Below, piece by piece: positions 45,639 to 55,000 of a DNA stretch of 64,000 bases; the stretch's first letter is position 1, and every line of letters starts with the position of its first letter. The translations under genes were made by a program, and so were the position numbers. The stretch spans positions 1,307,001 to 1,371,000 of the forward strand of contig NZ_OY782764.1 in the NCBI RefSeq assembly GCF_963678225.1. Reading direction: 5' to 3'. This DNA is from an uncultured Cohaesibacter sp. GTDB lineage: Bacteria; Pseudomonadota; Alphaproteobacteria; Rhizobiales; Cohaesibacteraceae. The notes below the pieces were generated by a model. That model was not told where the DNA came from. It ran no database searches and worked only from the letters and a program-made list of their open reading frames with translations.

Positions 45639-46154
45639 TTACGCTGACATTTCTTTAAATGCCTGTTCGAATGCATCGGCGTGGGTCAATGCGCCCTTCG
45701 GGGTTGGGCCCTGAAAGGTCATGTGCTGAATCAGGGACGCATCCAGTCCGCCGTAGCGCAATCGGCCATTACACTTGAAACCGAGCCGCTCATAATAGGC
45801 AGGGTTTCCGATGAGAATGCATCCATTGGCGCCAAGAGCGCGTAAACGCCTCATGCCCTCGCCAACCAGCGCTTTGCCAATGCCCTGGCTTTGCTTGTCC
45901 GGCGTGACCGATATCGGCCCGAGACAATACCATTTGTCCCATTTGCCATCGATCCGGATCGTCGAAAAGGCCACATGCCCGGCAATCGAGCCGTCGTCAT
46001 CCATTACCAGTGACAGCACAAGATCGCCATCGCGGCGTAATTGATCGATGATCAGGCCTTCGTTGCCAGAGCTGTAAGGCATGGGCGCAAAGGCCTCTTG
46101 TGTCAAAATATGAATGGCATCCGCGTCAGCGGACGTTTCCTCGCGAATATACAT
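45639..46154 (-). CDS. GNAT family N-acetyltransferase (YhbS-like)
   Basis: 171 aa. GNAT fold with SVTPDKQSQGIGKALVGEGM (Q-x-x-G-I-G acetyl-CoA loop) and CILIGNPAYYERLGFKCNGR, the YhbS-type signature. Its stop codon abuts that of map on the other strand with no spacer, so the two transcripts must overlap. Substrate unknown. Confidence 0.88.
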   Translation of the reverse strand: MYIREETSADADAIHILTQEAFAPMPYSSGNEGLIIDQLRRDGDLVLSLVMDDDGSIAGHVAFSTIRIDGKWDKWYCLGPISVTPDKQSQGIGKALVGEGMRRLRALGANGCILIGNPAYYERLGFKCNGRLRYGGLDASLIQHMTFQGPTPKGALTHADAFEQAFKEMSA

Positions 46155-46325
46155 GGTAAATCCTCCCCCGCAGGCACGCGACGAATATGTGCGCCCTCAA
46201 GATGGGGTCTTTAGAAGGGTGTGGCGGGACAATACTACCATATGGGGTCCGGGAAAATACGACACAGGGCGTATGCAATTCTGACCCCTGAGATGCCAAT
46301 GATGCAATCAAGCGAGATGCTTGAA

Positions 46326-46357
46326 AAGCAAAAGGCCCGCCAAGAGGCGGGCCTTTC
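46326..46357. terminator. Terminator downstream of pckA
   Basis: GGCCCGCC, loop AAGA, GGCGGGCC: a perfect 8-bp GC stem with T-rich flanks in both orientations, about 28 bp past the pckA stop. Confidence 0.88.
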
Positions 46358-46384
46358 TTAATTATTCAATACTGATCTATCAGC

Positions 46385-47983
46385 TTAGGCTTTTGGGCCA
46401 GCAGCTTTCACAGCGTCGTCGACGTGTGGCAGATAGTATTCGAAGTTTTTGACGAACATGCCAGCCAGTTTAGCTGCCATTGCGTCGAATGCAGCTTTGT
46501 CTGCCCAGGTGTCACGTGGCGTCAGCAGGGTGGTGTCAACGCCAGGAACTGCTACAGGAACTTCAACACCGAAGACTTCGTCGGTGCGGAATTCTGCAGA
46601 TGCCAGAGAACCGTTGAGAGCTGCGGTCAGCAGAGCGCGGGTTGCTTTAATTGGCATACGGGAACCAACGCCATAAACACCACCGGTCCAACCGGTGTTA
46701 ACCAGCCAGCATTTAACCTGATGTTTTTCCATCATTTCACGCAGCAGGTTGCCATATTCGGAAGGATGGCGAGGCATGAATGGAGCGCCGAAGCAGGTAG
46801 AGAAGGTTGCTTCTGGCTCGGTAACGCCTTTTTCCGTACCAGCCACTTTAGCGGTGTAACCAGACAGGAAGTGATACATTGCCTGTTCCGGGGTCAGCTT
46901 AGCGATTGGAGGCAGAACACCGAATGCGTCAGCCGTCAGCATGATGATGTTTTTAGGCTGAGGAGCGCGACCGGTAGCCGATGCGTTCGGGATGAAGTAG
47001 GTCGGATAGGAAACACGGGTGTTTTCCGTTTTGGACCCATCAGCGAAGTCTGGTTTATCGGTGATTGGATCGATAACCATGTTTTCGACGATTGCACCAA
47101 AGGTGTGCGTGGTCGCATAAATTTCCGGCTCAGCTTCAGCGGAGAGGTTGATGGTTTTAGCGTAGCAGCCGCCTTCGAAGTTGAAGACGCCGTTTTCGCC
47201 CCAGCCATGCTCGTCGTCGCCGATAAGGGTACGGCTTGGATCAGCAGACAGGGTGGTTTTACCGGTACCGGACAGGCCGAAGAAGATAGCCGTGTCGTCA
47301 TCATCGCCAACGTTTGCAGAGCAGTGCATCGGCATGATGTTCTTTTCAGGCAGCAGGTAGTTAAGCGTGGTGAAGACAGATTTCTTGATTTCACCAGCGT
47401 AGGAAGAACCAGCAACCAGAATGATTTTTTTGGTAAGGTTAAGAGCGATGCAGGTTTCAGAGCGAACGCCATATTTTTCTGGGTCGCAGAGGAAGCCTGG
47501 GAAGTCGATCACAGTCAGTTCCTGAACGAAATCTGCCAGTTCGGCATGTTCCGGACGGATCAGCATGTTGCGGATGAAGTGAGACTGCCAGCAAAGCTCG
47601 GTAACAACGCGGGTTGGCAGGCGGTGGTCAATGTCAGCGCCGCCGTACAGGTCCTGTACAAACAGTTCTTTGCCTTCTGCATAAGCCATCATGTCTTCAT
47701 AGAGAAGATCGAAAGCTTCTGGCGTCATGGCCTTGTTGTTGTCCCACCAGATGGTGTTTTCGGTGGTAGCGTCGCGAACGGTATGTTTATCCTTTGGGGA
47801 ACGGCCGGTATGTTTGCCGGTATCCACTGCAAAAGCACCGCCTTCGATCAGACGACCTTCCTTGCGAGCCAGCGATTCTTCTACCAGCTTAGGAAAACGA
47901 TAGTTGTAATGTACGCTATCGAGGTTGCGAAGACCGAGTTTGTCAACGCCATTGGATTCGTTCCACGTGCCGAATTGTTTCAC
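46385..47983 (-). CDS. pckA: Phosphoenolpyruvate carboxykinase (ATP)
   Basis: 532 aa. Converts oxaloacetate and ATP to PEP and CO2, the entry to gluconeogenesis from organic acids. ATP-type motifs are [10 protein letters not shown] (58-67), [16 protein letters not shown] with the P-loop at 236-243, and the C-terminal [18 protein letters not shown]. It is divergent from chvI across 887 bp, the usual rhizobial arrangement. An unusually long antisense frame covers the gene but is a codon-use shadow. A 19-bp palindrome lies 38-56 bp upstream of the start. Confidence 0.97.
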   Translation of the reverse strand: MKQFGTWNESNGVDKLGLRNLDSVHYNYRFPKLVEESLARKEGRLIEGGAFAVDTGKHTGRSPKDKHTVRDATTENTIWWDNNKAMTPEAFDLLYEDMMAYAEGKELFVQDLYGGADIDHRLPTRVVTELCWQSHFIRNMLIRPEHAELADFVQELTVIDFPGFLCDPEKYGVRSETCIALNLTKKIILVAGSSYAGEIKKSVFTTLNYLLPEKNIMPMHCSANVGDDDDTAIFFGLSGTGKTTLSADPSRTLIGDDEHGWGENGVFNFEGGCYAKTINLSAEAEPEIYATTHTFGAIVENMVIDPITDKPDFADGSKTENTRVSYPTYFIPNASATGRAPQPKNIIMLTADAFGVLPPIAKLTPEQAMYHFLSGYTAKVAGTEKGVTEPEATFSTCFGAPFMPRHPSEYGNLLREMMEKHQVKCWLVNTGWTGGVYGVGSRMPIKATRALLTAALNGSLASAEFRTDEVFGVEVPVAVPGVDTTLLTPRDTWADKAAFDAMAAKLAGMFVKNFEYYLPHVDDAVKAAGPKA

Positions 47984-48870
47984 TTTTCAAGCCCCTTGAG
48001 ACACACTTAGGTTGTGGGAAACTGACAGGATCTGTCAGTCCGGCCAACGCCTGAATGGCTTTGACCGGGGGTTCGTTTCAAGTCCTGCGGAAGTCGATAT
48101 AACCTGTCGGATTACTCCGCTCTTCTGTTTGACCTAACCTCCTGAGGAGCTGCTTTGCCTTGTCCTCTACTCCCGGCAGCAACCCTGCAACAGTCCTTTC
48201 GTCGAACTCGCGCATTTCATAACGATCCTACAAAAGTGTGTCGTTGATATTTCGCAAAGTCCGAGCGGAACCCAGTCCCGTGACAATTTTCTCATAAAGC
48301 ACCCCCCACTCATTTGATAGCTGGTCTTTTGTGGGGTTGCGCCCCTTTTTGCGCATCGGAAATTCTTGCTCGCTTTCTACCACTAAAGTCGAAAACGGCA
48401 GAAAACGGGGCTTTATTCAGAAATGTCAAATTTGCTACTCAATCTGTGAACAAAATTGCGCTGCCACAATTTCGCAGCTTTCAGAAACTAGGTCTGCATT
48501 AAATAGTAGGGATGCGTTTTTTTGCATGCTAGATGCGGCAAAATTGCAAGGCTTAAATCGGACTCTTTTTGGACAATTCAGGGCGAATATCCTGTGAGTT
48601 TTGCCAAAATGTGAATGGGATTTCGCAGAAAACCCGGCCTTGGCGAACGCAACAAGCATTCCTAAATAAGAGAATAGTGCAGCGGATGCCGCTGAGAAGG
48701 AAGGGATGTGGTTCTGGTTCACCGAAGCGTGTACACTCCCTTCGTTGTCTTTTCAGATACCATCTTGGATGGTGTCGTAGCTGCGCAGCAAGAGCTCTGG
48801 ACTATAAAGAGTGTGTTTTCGCCAGCCTGAGAAGAGAGCTCGCGGGGATGGAGAGAAGGAAGGGAAAGAC
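47984..48870. other. Long divergent control region between pckA and chvI
   Basis: 887 bp without a convincing gene. It contains a perfect palindrome near pckA (48021-48039) and a near-perfect inverted repeat near chvI (48756-48776: GATACCATC, TTG, GATGGTGTC). Short frames in it (for example 48569-48913) lack protein-like composition and run into chvI. A small RNA could be present but cannot be shown. Confidence 0.55.
48021..48039. promoter_or_regulatory. 19-bp palindrome in the pckA upstream region
   Basis: ACTGACAG, GAT, CTGTCAGT: perfect 8-bp arms. It could be an operator for a dimeric regulator of gluconeogenesis or a leader hairpin. Confidence 0.5.
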
Positions 48871-49578
48871 ATGGCAACGATTGCCCTTGTCGATGACGAT
48901 CGCAATATTTTGACTTCGGTTTCAATCGCATTGGAAGCTGAAGGCTATAAAGTGGATACATACACGGATGGCGCTTCCGGGCTTGATGGTCTGCTCCACG
49001 CTCTGCCTGATCTTGCTATCCTCGATATCAAGATGCCGCGTATGGATGGCATGGAGCTGCTGCGCCGCTTGCGCCAGAAGACCGATCTGCCGGTGATCTT
49101 TCTGACATCCAAGGACGATGAGATTGATGAATTGTTCGGCCTGAAAATGGGCGCAGACGATTTCATTCACAAACCATTTTCCCAGCGTTTGCTGGTGGAG
49201 CGCGTCAAGGCCGTGCTGCGCCGGGCGCAGGCACGCGAAACGGCGGTCAAAACGGGTGGCACTGTTGCCAAGAGCGATCTGCTTGAGCGTGGGCTTCTTT
49301 CCATGGATCGCGAACGCCACACCTGTAACTGGGATGGTAAGCCGGTGACCCTGACGGTAACCGAGTTCCTCATTCTCTATTCACTGGCCCAGCGTCCCGG
49401 CGTTGTTAAAAGCCGCAATGCGCTGATGGATGCCGCCTATGAAGATCAGGTCTATGTTGATGATCGCACCATCGACAGCCACATCAAGCGTCTGCGCAAG
49501 AAATTCAAGGCAGTGGACGACAGCTTTGATATGATCGAGACCCTTTATGGTGTCGGATATCGTTTCCGCGAAGAATAG
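48871..49578 (+). CDS. chvI: Response regulator ChvI
   Basis: 235 aa from the ATG at 48871, preceded by AAGGAAGGGAAAGAC. OmpR-type. The receiver domain has Asp8-Asp9 (VDDD), phospho-acceptor Asp52 ([15 protein letters not shown]), Thr79 and Lys101 (FIHKPFS). The winged-helix DNA-binding domain spans about 140-232 ([45 protein letters not shown]). In Agrobacterium and Sinorhizobium ChvI with ChvG/ExoS controls acid response, exopolysaccharide and motility. Confidence 0.95.
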   Translation: MATIALVDDDRNILTSVSIALEAEGYKVDTYTDGASGLDGLLHALPDLAILDIKMPRMDGMELLRRLRQKTDLPVIFLTSKDDEIDELFGLKMGADDFIHKPFSQRLLVERVKAVLRRAQARETAVKTGGTVAKSDLLERGLLSMDRERHTCNWDGKPVTLTVTEFLILYSLAQRPGVVKSRNALMDAAYEDQVYVDDRTIDSHIKRLRKKFKAVDDSFDMIETLYGVGYRFREE

Positions 49579-49625
49579 GGCGTGTCGGCCCATCGCGATT
49601 GGCTGGCAAGAGTTGCTATTGAATG

Positions 49626-49643
49626 CATGCTTTATAAAGCATG
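49626..49643. other. 18-bp perfect palindrome between chvI and chvG
   Basis: CATGCTTTATAAAGCATG. Contiguous palindrome directly before a second GC-rich hairpin. Possible operator or part of a tandem attenuator. Confidence 0.4.
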
Positions 49644-49655
49644 ATATATAAAGAG

Positions 49656-49679
49656 CGCGGCTCGAAAGGAGCCGCGTTT
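49656..49679 (+). terminator. GC-rich hairpin between chvI and chvG (possible attenuator)
   Basis: CGCGGCTC, loop GAAAG, GAGCCGCG followed by only TTTC. It may partly terminate transcription after chvI. Confidence 0.5.
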
Positions 49680-49696
49680 CGGGTCGACCGGACGGA

Positions 49697-51580
49697 GTGG
49701 CTATCGCGAGATCGTGGCCGCTCCGATTTGTTGAAAGACATATAGTGTTGCAGCGAATGCAAAAAGAAAAGCGCTCAAAGCAGGATGGTCAGAAGGGGCG
49801 GCGCAAGTCAGTCTCTCTGAGACGCTCGCGTGTTTTTTTGGGGCGTCTTTCCAATACGGTCGCCTTTTCGTCTCTGACACGCCGCATTGTCTTTCTCAAC
49901 GTTGCCGCACTGGCGGTTCTTGTGCTGGGCATTCTCTATCTCAACCAGTTCCGCGAAGGGCTGATTGACGCGCGTGTCTCTTCGATGCTGACACAGGGCA
50001 AAATCATTGCCGGCGCTGTGGCCGCGTCGGCAGCTTCCGACACCGACGCCATTACCATCAATCCCGAGCGGCTTTTGGAGTTGCAGGCCGGGGAGAGCTT
50101 TTCCCCCGCAGACGACACCTTCAGCTATTTCGAATTTCCCATTGATCCGGAAAAAGCCGCCCCGATTCTGCGGGCGGCCATTTCGCCCACGGACACGCGC
50201 GCCCGCATCTATGATCTGGCGGGCAATATGGTTGTCGATTCCAACCAGCTGCATTCAGATGGTGTGCTCCGGTTTAATCTGCCGGAGCCGGAAATGGAAA
50301 CGTCCGACAGCTGGGCCGATCGCTGGGATCGCTTTGTCAGCTGGCTTCGTCAGGCTGATCTGCCCCTCTATAAGGAAATGGCCAACACCGACGGCCGCAA
50401 CTATCCAGAGGTTTCCAAGGCGCTGGACGGGTCTGAGGCCTCCATTGTGCGCGTGAATACGAAGGGACGGTTGATTGTCTCCGTGGCGGTGCCAATCCAG
50501 CGTTCGCGAATCATCACCGGCGCGCTGCTTCTGTCCACCCGCGATGGCGATATCGACAAGATCGTGGAGGCGGAACGCTGGGGTATTCTGCGCGTCTTCC
50601 TGATTGCGGCGCTGGTGACCGGTTCCATGTCCATTCTTCTGGCCGGAACCATTGCCGGACCGGTGCGCAAATTGTCCGAAGCGGCCGAAAGGGTTCGGCG
50701 TGGGGTCAAGGCGCGTGAGGAAATTCCCGATTTCTCCGAGCGGAAAGATGAAATCGGCCAGCTCAGTCAGTCCTTGAGGGATATGACCAACACGCTCTAC
50801 AAGCGCATGGATGCCATTGAGGCCTTCGCGGCAGATGTGGCACACGAGCTTAAGAATCCGCTCACCTCCCTGCGATCGGCGGTGGAAACGCTGCCTTTGG
50901 CCAAAAAGCCAGAAGCGCGCGAGAGGCTTGTCAGCATCATCTTGCATGATGTGCGCCGACTGGATCGGCTGATCTCGGATATTTCCGATGCGTCACGGCT
51001 TGATGCAGAACTGGCGCGTCAGGAATCCGACGAGATCAATCTGCGGGCGCTTTTGGAAACCATCGTGTCCATTCAGGATGAAATCGGCTCCAAATCCAAC
51101 ATTCGCGTCATCATGGAAGAAGACAAGAATGCCGCTGACAAGGACAAGGCCTTCTGTGTTCGGGGCAACGACAGCCGCCTTGGTCAGGTGTTCGTCAATC
51201 TGGTGGACAATGCGCGCTCCTTCACGCCGGAGGGAGGCGAGGTGCGTGTCTGCCTCAAGCATGATGGGCCTTGGGTTGTGATCACGGTGGATGACGACGG
51301 TCCGGGTATTCAGGCTGAAGATGTATCCCGTGTGTTTGAACGCTTTTACACAGACCGCCCGCAAGGGGAAGCTTTCGGTCAGAATTCCGGACTTGGCCTG
51401 TCGATCTCCAAGCAGATCGTCGAAGCCTATAACGGGGAAATCGCAGCTTCCAATCGGCTTGATCCGACTTCTGATCAGGATGAGCCGACAATATTGGGTG
51501 CCCGTTTCTCCGTTCGGTTCCCCGCCATAGCCCATAGTGCGACGAAAAAGCCAGAGCCAAAAGCGGATCCGACTGGCTAG
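49697..51580 (+). CDS. chvG: Sensor histidine kinase ChvG (ExoS-like)
   Basis: 627 aa from a GTG at 49697; an ATG at 49757 (MQKEKRSKQDGQ) is equally possible since the N-terminus is variable in the family. Basic cytoplasmic N-terminus, TM1 about 64-82 (RRIVFLNVAALAVLVLGILY), the diagnostic periplasmic start NQFREGLIDARVSSMLTQG, sensor domain to about 295, TM2 about 300-318, HAMP about 320-375, H-box FAADVAHELKNPLTSLRS (His383), N-box VFVNLVDNARSF, and G-boxes DDDGPGI and NSGLGLSIS. It is complete, with 41 bp to hprK. Confidence 0.95.
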   Translation: MAIARSWPLRFVERHIVLQRMQKEKRSKQDGQKGRRKSVSLRRSRVFLGRLSNTVAFSSLTRRIVFLNVAALAVLVLGILYLNQFREGLIDARVSSMLTQGKIIAGAVAASAASDTDAITINPERLLELQAGESFSPADDTFSYFEFPIDPEKAAPILRAAISPTDTRARIYDLAGNMVVDSNQLHSDGVLRFNLPEPEMETSDSWADRWDRFVSWLRQADLPLYKEMANTDGRNYPEVSKALDGSEASIVRVNTKGRLIVSVAVPIQRSRIITGALLLSTRDGDIDKIVEAERWGILRVFLIAALVTGSMSILLAGTIAGPVRKLSEAAERVRRGVKAREEIPDFSERKDEIGQLSQSLRDMTNTLYKRMDAIEAFAADVAHELKNPLTSLRSAVETLPLAKKPEARERLVSIILHDVRRLDRLISDISDASRLDAELARQESDEINLRALLETIVSIQDEIGSKSNIRVIMEEDKNAADKDKAFCVRGNDSRLGQVFVNLVDNARSFTPEGGEVRVCLKHDGPWVVITVDDDGPGIQAEDVSRVFERFYTDRPQGEAFGQNSGLGLSISKQIVEAYNGEIAASNRLDPTSDQDEPTILGARFSVRFPAIAHSATKKPEPKADPTG

Positions 51581-51621
51581 ACTGGTCGGTGACTGCAGTC
51601 GAGCGAGAGGATTGGAGACAT

Positions 51622-52194
51622 ATGTCCCTATATTTTGATCCAGACCACGATCAGGCAAATGATGGACCGATTTTCGACGTGCCAGACGCCATTGCATCAA
51701 GCTGCCCCAGCGAGCTCATGCATGCCGCTGCCATTGTCATTGGTCCTTATGGCCTGCTGTTGAAGGGAGAGAGCGGGTCCGGAAAATCCCTTCTGCAACG
51801 CACGATGCGACGCGAGGCTGCGGCGCTTTCCATTCCCTCAGCTCTTGTCAGTGATGATTATGTCAAGCTGGTGCGCCAGCCAGAGCCTCAGTCCGGAACA
51901 ACAGAACAACCCGAACTGAGGGCCTATGGTCCGGTCGCTACCCGCGGTTTGCAGGAAGTCCGCGGTCTTGGAATTATATCAGTCGGGGAGAACAATTTCG
52001 CTTCGGAGGCGCCGATGCATTTGCTGGTTGATTTATGCCCTGCGGATGACATACACCGGATGCCTTCAAGTGAAGAAACGGTCCGTAGCTGTCTGGGCTA
52101 TCCTATTGCTCATTTGTCAGTGCCGGAACGCTCTGTCGTGGAAGCGTGCGACCTGATATTTGCCCTTCTATCCACATGGAAGGAGCCGCTTTAG
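51622..52194 (+). CDS. hprK: HPr kinase/phosphorylase, short alphaproteobacterial form
   Basis: 190 aa from the ATG at 51622 (GGAG 4 nt upstream; the frame is open to 51589). Phosphorylates HPr on the regulatory serine. Only the C-terminal catalytic domain is present, as is normal in alphaproteobacteria. Walker A is GESGSGKS at 49-56, followed by LVSDDYVKL, GLQEVRGLGIISVG and RMPSSEETVRSCLGYPIAHL. It lies between chvG and the EIIA gene. Confidence 0.92.
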   Translation: MSLYFDPDHDQANDGPIFDVPDAIASSCPSELMHAAAIVIGPYGLLLKGESGSGKSLLQRTMRREAAALSIPSALVSDDYVKLVRQPEPQSGTTEQPELRAYGPVATRGLQEVRGLGIISVGENNFASEAPMHLLVDLCPADDIHRMPSSEETVRSCLGYPIAHLSVPERSVVEACDLIFALLSTWKEPL

Positions 52195-52347
52195 CGGTCG
52201 GTGCTCGACTTTTGGGCTTGCGTTCGGCAATCGAGTGGTCATGATAGACGATACTTCAGGCTCCGGATGGAAGTGACCGTCTTGATAAGCCGGAGCTGAG
52301 AGTAAGAGGAGCCAGAGGGCTCCAAAAAGAAGGAGAGCAGAGACATC

Positions 52348-52749
52348 ATGATTGGTCTTGTCCTTGTAACACATGGTCATCTGGCCGAAGAGTTCCGTGC
52401 CGCGCTTGAGCATGTGGTCGGGCCTCAAAAGCAAATCGAGACTATTTGCATTGGCCCTGATGACGACATGGAACAGCGCCGTCAGGATATTCTGGATGCG
52501 GTTGAGGCCGTGGATAAGGATAAGGGCGTGGTTCTTCTGACCGACATGTTCGGGGGAACACCTTCCAATATGGCGATTTCGGTCATGGATGAAAACAAGA
52601 TCGAAGTGCTGGCCGGTGTCAATCTGCCCATGCTGATCAAGCTGGCGAGTGTCAGGGCAGACAGAAGCCTATCAGACGCCGTGAGCGAAGCCTGTGAAGC
52701 CGGGCGCAAATATATCAACATTGCAAGCAAGCTGCTTTCCGGCGAATGA
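52348..52749 (+). CDS. PTS system fructose/mannose-type EIIA component
   Basis: 133 aa. MIGLVLVTHGHLAEEF has the phosphorylation site His9. It is followed by VVLLTDMFGGTPSNMAISVM, standard for EIIA-Man (ManX-like N-terminal domain). No EIIB, EIIC or EIID genes are present, so it is likely a regulatory protein rather than part of a sugar importer. Confidence 0.93.
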   Translation: MIGLVLVTHGHLAEEFRAALEHVVGPQKQIETICIGPDDDMEQRRQDILDAVEAVDKDKGVVLLTDMFGGTPSNMAISVMDENKIEVLAGVNLPMLIKLASVRADRSLSDAVSEACEAGRKYINIASKLLSGE

Positions 52750-52820
52750 TCCGTAAGCAGACTGAGCCATGCACTCGGGTGAATGCATGAGCAGAAGCAG
52801 ATAGAAAGAACGCACTTTCC

Positions 52821-53102
52821 GTGACCAATATTTCAGTTTCAGACCGACTGATCATCCAGAATAAACGTGGTTTGCATGCACGTGCTTCGGCAAAATTCGT
52901 GCAATTGGTGGAACGATTTGACGCTCTCGTCAGAGTCTCCAAGGATGGCCAGACCGTCTGCGGCAATTCCATCATGGGGTTGATGATGCTGGCGGCCGCT
53001 CCGGGTTGCGCAATAGACGTCGTTGCCGAAGGCAATGAAGCTGAGGCTGTGATGGACGCCCTGAACAAACTGATTTCAGATCGCTTTGGCGAGGGCGAAT
53101 AG
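52821..53102 (+). CDS. HPr phosphocarrier protein
   Basis: 93 aa with a GTG start. His19 in NKRGLHARASAKFV is the EI-dependent site and Ser50 in GNSIMGLMML the HprK site. With EIIA and HprK it forms the regulatory PTS. Enzyme I must be encoded elsewhere. It is the last gene of the chvI-to-HPr series; in many rhizobia ahcY follows, but not here. Confidence 0.95.
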   Translation: MTNISVSDRLIIQNKRGLHARASAKFVQLVERFDALVRVSKDGQTVCGNSIMGLMMLAAAPGCAIDVVAEGNEAEAVMDALNKLISDRFGEGE

Positions 53103-53780
53103 CGTCTTTCAAGATCCCGTTTTTCAGAAAATGTGAAGGCATGGCTGCCCAAATGTGGCGGAAATGTGTTTTGGCGCGTCACCTCCCTGCCGCATTGTGC
53201 ACCCTATCCCCATTCCGAACCAAGAAATTACCAATCCATTCCAAAGGCAGGAGTCTGTCCGGGGATTGTTGGAGGGGTCAGTAAAGCCTGTTTGAAGTCT
53301 TGAAAATGCGCCGCCAATCTCCCGAAAATTGTTAATTGCAGAAGATCCTTACGCGAGGATTTTACAAAAATTCCAATATTCTTGATCACATTGAAAGAAT
53401 AGCACCAATAAAAAAAGTTAACACGGAGATGTGAGGGGATGGATTAAAAATATTGAAAAATAAAATTGTCATTTCTCGGATTGTCGAAGGTTCAAACTAC
53501 CATTTTCCTAGGAGATATTCATTGACGCCATCCCGTGAGACTTGTTAGATTTCAATGTGTTAAAAATTCTCGACCATCTGTCGGGTCGTTTAGACTGATG
53601 GATGGCTGTGCGAGATAAATTTTATTCTTTTGCGCATCGCGTGTGCGACCGCATGCGATGTTTGGATGGTGGTTGGCCAAAGCGAAGGCTCGCCACCAAA
53701 ATTTGTTGTTTGGAGATGGCCGCTCTGTGCGTTCCCTCTCCCTACCAGACACATTGATCGACTACTTCCGGAGGTAGAAT
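53103..53780. other. Intergenic region between HPr and proX
   Basis: About 680 bp with no credible gene, AT-rich at 53330-53560. It should hold the HPr transcript end and the proX promoter. GC-rich alternating CATCGC / GCGATG arms occur near 53636-53661, too loose to name. No terminator with a clear T run was seen. Confidence 0.5.
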
Positions 53781-54782
53781 ATGAAACGCCTACTGATCGC
53801 TGCCCTGATGATATCTGGCTCGGCCCTATCCGCTCAGGCCGCTGATGACTGCGGCAAAGTCACCATCGCTGACATGAACTGGAACTCGGCCACGCTGATT
53901 GGCAACATTGATCGCTTCGTTCTGGAATATGGCTTCGGCTGTGATGCCGAGATGGTTCCTGGCGATACTATGCCAACCGGCGCATCCATGACCGAAAAGG
54001 GCGAACCCGATATCGCCCCGGAATTCTGGGCCAACTCCATGCGAGAGGCCGTTGACAAGGGGGTCGAAGAGGGACGTCTGGCCATTGCCGGCAAGTCCCT
54101 GTCCGATGGTGGTGAAGAAGGCTTCTGGGTCCCGAACTATATGGTCGAGAAAGACTCAAGCCTTGCAACCATTGAAGGCATCAAGGCAAATGCAGCGCTG
54201 TTCGAGCATCCTGAAGACCCCGAGAAAAGCGCCTTTTATGGCTGCCCGGCTGGCTGGAACTGCCAGATCACATCCGGCAACCTCTTTCGTGCTCTGAAAC
54301 TGGAAGATGCCGGTTTTGAAATCGTGGATCCGGGTTCGGGCGCAGGCCTTGCCAGTTCCATTGCCAAGGCTTACGAGCGCGGCGAACCATGGTTCGGCTA
54401 TTATTGGGCCCCAACCGCCATTCTCGGCAAATATAAGATGACCAAGGTTGATTTCGGTTCCGGTGTTGATGAAGAGCATTACAAGGCCTGTACCTCTCAG
54501 GCAGATTGCCTTGAGCCGAAAGTGACCATGTATCCGCCGTCTCCTGTGCGTGCTGTTACCACGGGCGAATTTGCCAAGGCTCATCCTGATATCATGGATT
54601 TCCTCGGCAAGCTCTCCTTCAAGAACAGCGAAATGAACGAACTGCTCGCCTGGATGGAAGAGAATCAGGCTGATGGTGAGTTCGCCGCTATCTATTTCCT
54701 GCAGAATTATGAAGACATGTGGAGCAAGTGGCTGCCAGAAGACGTGGCTGCCAAGGTGAAAGACGCCGTAGCTGGCATGTAA
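53781..54782 (+). CDS. proX: Glycine betaine/proline-type ABC transporter substrate-binding protein
   Basis: 333 aa; GGAGG precedes the ATG. Periplasmic OpuAC-family receptor for osmoprotectants. Signal peptide about 1-20 (IAALMISGSALSAQAADD). The body has VTIADMNWNSATLIGNIDRF, EGFWVPNYMVE and GEPWFGYYWAPTAILGKY, rich in the Trp/Tyr residues that make the aromatic cage for quaternary amines. Four Cys in pairs suggest disulfides. The exact ligand (betaine, proline betaine, choline) is not resolved. Confidence 0.92.
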   Translation: MKRLLIAALMISGSALSAQAADDCGKVTIADMNWNSATLIGNIDRFVLEYGFGCDAEMVPGDTMPTGASMTEKGEPDIAPEFWANSMREAVDKGVEEGRLAIAGKSLSDGGEEGFWVPNYMVEKDSSLATIEGIKANAALFEHPEDPEKSAFYGCPAGWNCQITSGNLFRALKLEDAGFEIVDPGSGAGLASSIAKAYERGEPWFGYYWAPTAILGKYKMTKVDFGSGVDEEHYKACTSQADCLEPKVTMYPPSPVRAVTTGEFAKAHPDIMDFLGKLSFKNSEMNELLAWMEENQADGEFAAIYFLQNYEDMWSKWLPEDVAAKVKDAVAGM

Positions 54783-54810
54783 CTGGCATCACCTGAAAAG
54801 GTGCGATTCC

Positions 54811-54837
54811 CCCGGGCGATGTATGTCGTCCGGGTTT
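54811..54837 (+). terminator. Attenuating hairpin between proX and proW
   Basis: CCCGGGCGA, loop, TCGTCCGGG followed by TTTCTT. Partial termination here would favour the binding protein over the membrane parts. Confidence 0.65.
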
Positions 54838-55000
54838 CTTCGTGGGAGGTCTGCTTTTCTGCCCTCAGCTGGACGCCGATGGTGAACCGGAGCTGGACGC
54901 AGACAAGGAGATTGGTGAATTGATTGAGGCGGCATCGATTTGAAAATCGAAACAAGACGAGGACCATCTGCCGCTTCATGGTAACAATTGGAGAGTCTAT

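Noticed and set aside
46424-48010. 528-codon open frame antisense to pckA
   Set aside because: It is a shadow of pckA, which has clear motifs over its whole length. The antisense product is rich in Cys, His and Phe with no recognisable domain.
48569-48913. 114-codon frame upstream of and overlapping chvI
   Set aside because: Cys/Arg-rich composition, no ribosome site and an overlap with the chvI start in another frame.
53103-53780. tRNA or small gene in the HPr-proX gap
   Set aside because: No cloverleaf or protein-like frame with a ribosome site was found; composition is AT-rich spacer.
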